Assembly (NCBI GenBank): GCA_026707405.1
Contig: JAPOWW010000007.1
Span: 147,749-211,748, forward strand
Source of the DNA: Chloroflexota bacterium
Lineage (GTDB): Bacteria; Chloroflexota; UBA11872; VXNJ01
Reading direction: 5' to 3'
Length of the DNA: 64,000 bases
Positions within the stretch are counted from its first letter, which is position 1. Each line of letters opens with the position of its first letter. Positions 62,415-64,000 of the stretch are shown piece by piece. The notes beneath the pieces were generated by a model. That model saw only the letters and a program-made list of their open reading frames with translations, did no database searches and had not been told where the DNA came from. The translations under genes and the position numbers were made by a program.

Positions 62415-64000
62415 CCCGCCGGATCACAACGCCACTCTTCGGAGCCGTCAAGTCAAACTGGATGGTTGCCGTCGGGCTCTTGATTCCGGTGCTCATTCTC
62501 TACCGCCGCCTGCTCTTCGAGAATCAAACCTGGCTCGACTTCGACTTTCTGCTCACCCACAGCCCACGCGCCGAACTGCTTCAATCCGGGATCAGGTCCG
62601 GTTCCGTGCCCTTGTGGGCCGACGGATTCCTCGGCGGCTTTCCCGTACCGTTCTCGGAGTTCGGGTGGTTCTATCCGGTCACCTGGCTATTTCTCGCACT
62701 GTTCCCTATGCCGCTCGCATACCATGCCCAGACTGCGTTCGGTCTGTTGCTCGCGGCGCTATCGGCGTACTGGCTGGCTCGTACCTGGGGGCTGAATAGG
62801 ACTGCCGGATTCCTGGCGGCGCACCTGTACGCTCTGGCCCCCTTCCTGTTCGTAACCTCACGGTTTCTCAACTATGCGGACATAGCGTTCGTGCTGCCTG
62901 CGGGAATAGCGGCAATCGAAAAAATAGCGCGGGGCCGGCTTCTATTTCTTCCTGTGCTGGCAATCACGGTCGCTGTCGCGATCGTCGCCGGTCACCCGCA
63001 GATGGCGATGATGTACGTCAGTGCGGTCGGAGCCTATGGCATTGTTCGCGCCGTGCAGCTCGGCCGAAACAGCGGGATTGGGGCCGCACTCACGTTCGCT
63101 GGATGGCTGGCGCTCGTACTGGTGTTGGCGCTGGCAGCCGGCGCGCCCCGCCTCTTACCAGTGTTCGCGGTAACAGCCGAGTCGCCGCGGGCCCACGGAC
63201 TCGACTTCATGGAGGCGGCAACCGGATCGGCTTCACCATGGAGTCTGCTTCTAGGCTACGTCTATCCGAGCTTCGACATTCCAAGCGCGCTCGATGGTCG
63301 CGCGCGAGCTGAGCCGCTGGCCTATTCCGGCCTGCTCGCGATCCCGCTGATAACGCTCGCCGTCTGGACGCGTCGTAAGGAACCGACCGTCATCTTTCTG
63401 AGCGGCTTGGCGGCCGCAGCCTTCGTTCTGGCTCTCGGCAGTTTCACTCCCGTCTTCGAAGTTCTGCACCGGCTGCCATTGTGGGAGTTCTTTCGAGCGC
63501 CAAGCAGGTTCATGGTCGTAGTTGCCTTCGCGTTCGCGTTCTTGAGCGGATACGGCTTACAGGCACTTCTTAAGGAAGCCACGCGACAACTGCATATAAC
63601 GCGTGTGCTCGCGCGGCTGTCGGTGTGGTACGCGACGCTGATACTCGCCGGGTCGGTCATAGTGACAATTCTGCTCGGTGTTGAGCAGGGCCCGATTCGC
63701 CATCTCGCAAACCGTCCTATCGATCGGTTCATAGTTGGGGGGCTCGATCGATTCGCCTCCGAAAAGGAGCATCGGCAAGCCCTCGAAATGGCAATCCACG
63801 AACTGCAAGACTCGTTCGCGCTGGCGAGCTGGACGCCCGTTTTCACCATGGTCGCGGCCGTCCTGTCGGCGCCGGTGCTCTGGGCCTACGTCAGAGGAAA
63901 GATCTCAGCGCGCGTAGCCGTCTCCGCCGCAACTCTGGTTCTTGCGGCCGACTTGTTTTTTTCGCTCGGTCACAAAATAGAGACGATCCCGGCGCGCTAC
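62411..64000 (+). CDS. YfhO-like polytopic membrane protein, partial (cut by window end)
   Basis: The frame opens at TTG 62411, inside the preceding gene's stop codon, and stays open for 530 codons to the right edge. About ten hydrophobic segments are seen. Typical YfhO/GT-C-like features include FDFLLTHSPRAELLQSG near the N terminus, LWADGFLGGFP, VAGHPQMAMMYV (about 196), and WEFFRAPSRFM (about 359), where bacterial YfhO proteins carry a conserved FR-x-P-x-R. In Bacillus YfhO participates in glycosylation of lipoteichoic acid, so this could be a membrane glycosyltransferase. The 3' end is not visible. Confidence 0.82.
   Translation, partial: MTRRITTPLFGAVKSNWMVAVGLLIPVLILYRRLLFENQTWLDFDFLLTHSPRAELLQSGIRSGSVPLWADGFLGGFPVPFSEFGWFYPVTWLFLALFPMPLAYHAQTAFGLLLAALSAYWLARTWGLNRTAGFLAAHLYALAPFLFVTSRFLNYADIAFVLPAGIAAIEKIARGRLLFLPVLAITVAVAIVAGHPQMAMMYVSAVGAYGIVRAVQLGRNSGIGAALTFAGWLALVLVLALAAGAPRLLPVFAVTAESPRAHGLDFMEAATGSASPWSLLLGYVYPSFDIPSALDGRARAEPLAYSGLLAIPLITLAVWTRRKEPTVIFLSGLAAAAFVLALGSFTPVFEVLHRLPLWEFFRAPSRFMVVVAFAFAFLSGYGLQALLKEATRQLHITRVLARLSVWYATLILAGSVIVTILLGVEQGPIRHLANRPIDRFIVGGLDRFASEKEHRQALEMAIHELQDSFALASWTPVFTMVAAVLSAPVLWAYVRGKISARVAVSAATLVLAADLFFSLGHKIETIPARY

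Overview
The window is about 64 kb of G+C-rich bacterial chromosome, densely coded on both strands. It has no rRNA, CRISPR array, insertion sequence or phage gene. The housekeeping set (rnc, smc, mutS2, rsfS, nadD, rho, rplI, dnaB, secA, prfB, ftsE/ftsX, two tRNA genes) marks it as core chromosome. Several proteins suggest Chloroflexota: an M23 peptidase with LGFP-like N-terminal repeats, a Cys-rich DUF6062-type protein, a HELAH peptidase beside ftsEX and a PASTA protein beside smc. That placement is an inference from gene style, not a phylogeny.

Layout. 1-5.3 kb: the end of an ABC ATPase gene, an SDR/MFS pair, Cu/Zn superoxide dismutase, a DUF4143 ATPase behind a perfect 15-bp inverted repeat, and a DUF899 protein. 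5.4-12.5 kb: tRNA-Asn, a phosphotransferase-fold kinase, moeA, tRNA-Val, an orphan histidine kinase overlapping dgkA, two small membrane proteins and a nuclease lipoprotein. 12.6-18.3 kb: a minus-strand run, in transcription order a degenerate Lon homologue, a TatA/B-type protein with a long C-terminal extension, an SDR, an Ldh-family dehydrogenase and a D-glutamate-cyclase-like protein. 18.4-23.1 kb: DUF6062, glycogen debranching enzyme, GNAT and ilvE. 23.3-32.5 kb: rnc-smc-pseudokinase/PASTA, a DegT aminotransferase and an M23 peptidase. 32.6-34.4 kb: an ABC-2 exporter pair. 34.7-46.1 kb: mutS2, the nadD-rsfS-small ORF unit on the other strand, then rho, rplI, dnaB, secA and prfB. prfB carries the classic +1 programmed frameshift.

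46.1-52.6 kb looks like an envelope-remodelling cluster: a membrane-anchored HELAH metallopeptidase, FtsE, FtsX, a second FtsE-type ATPase, a coiled-coil M23 (EnvC-like) protein with a twin-arginine-like signal, and a CtpA-type S41 protease. 53.7 kb to the right edge is a plus-strand surface-polysaccharide cluster with four GT4-type glycosyltransferases, a hexapeptide acyltransferase, an alpha/alpha-toroid protein, a polytopic membrane protein and a YfhO-like membrane protein cut by the window end. Most of its genes from 56.5 kb on overlap by a few bases.

The most notable observations are a Lon homologue whose ATPase motifs and catalytic lysine are all replaced, the TatA/B fusion next to it, a pseudokinase-PASTA receptor-like protein in the smc operon, the FtsE-FtsX-FtsE arrangement, a possible coupled leader peptide for rho, and two clear operator-like palindromic elements. 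No domain search or alignment was run; family calls rest on motifs read by eye.
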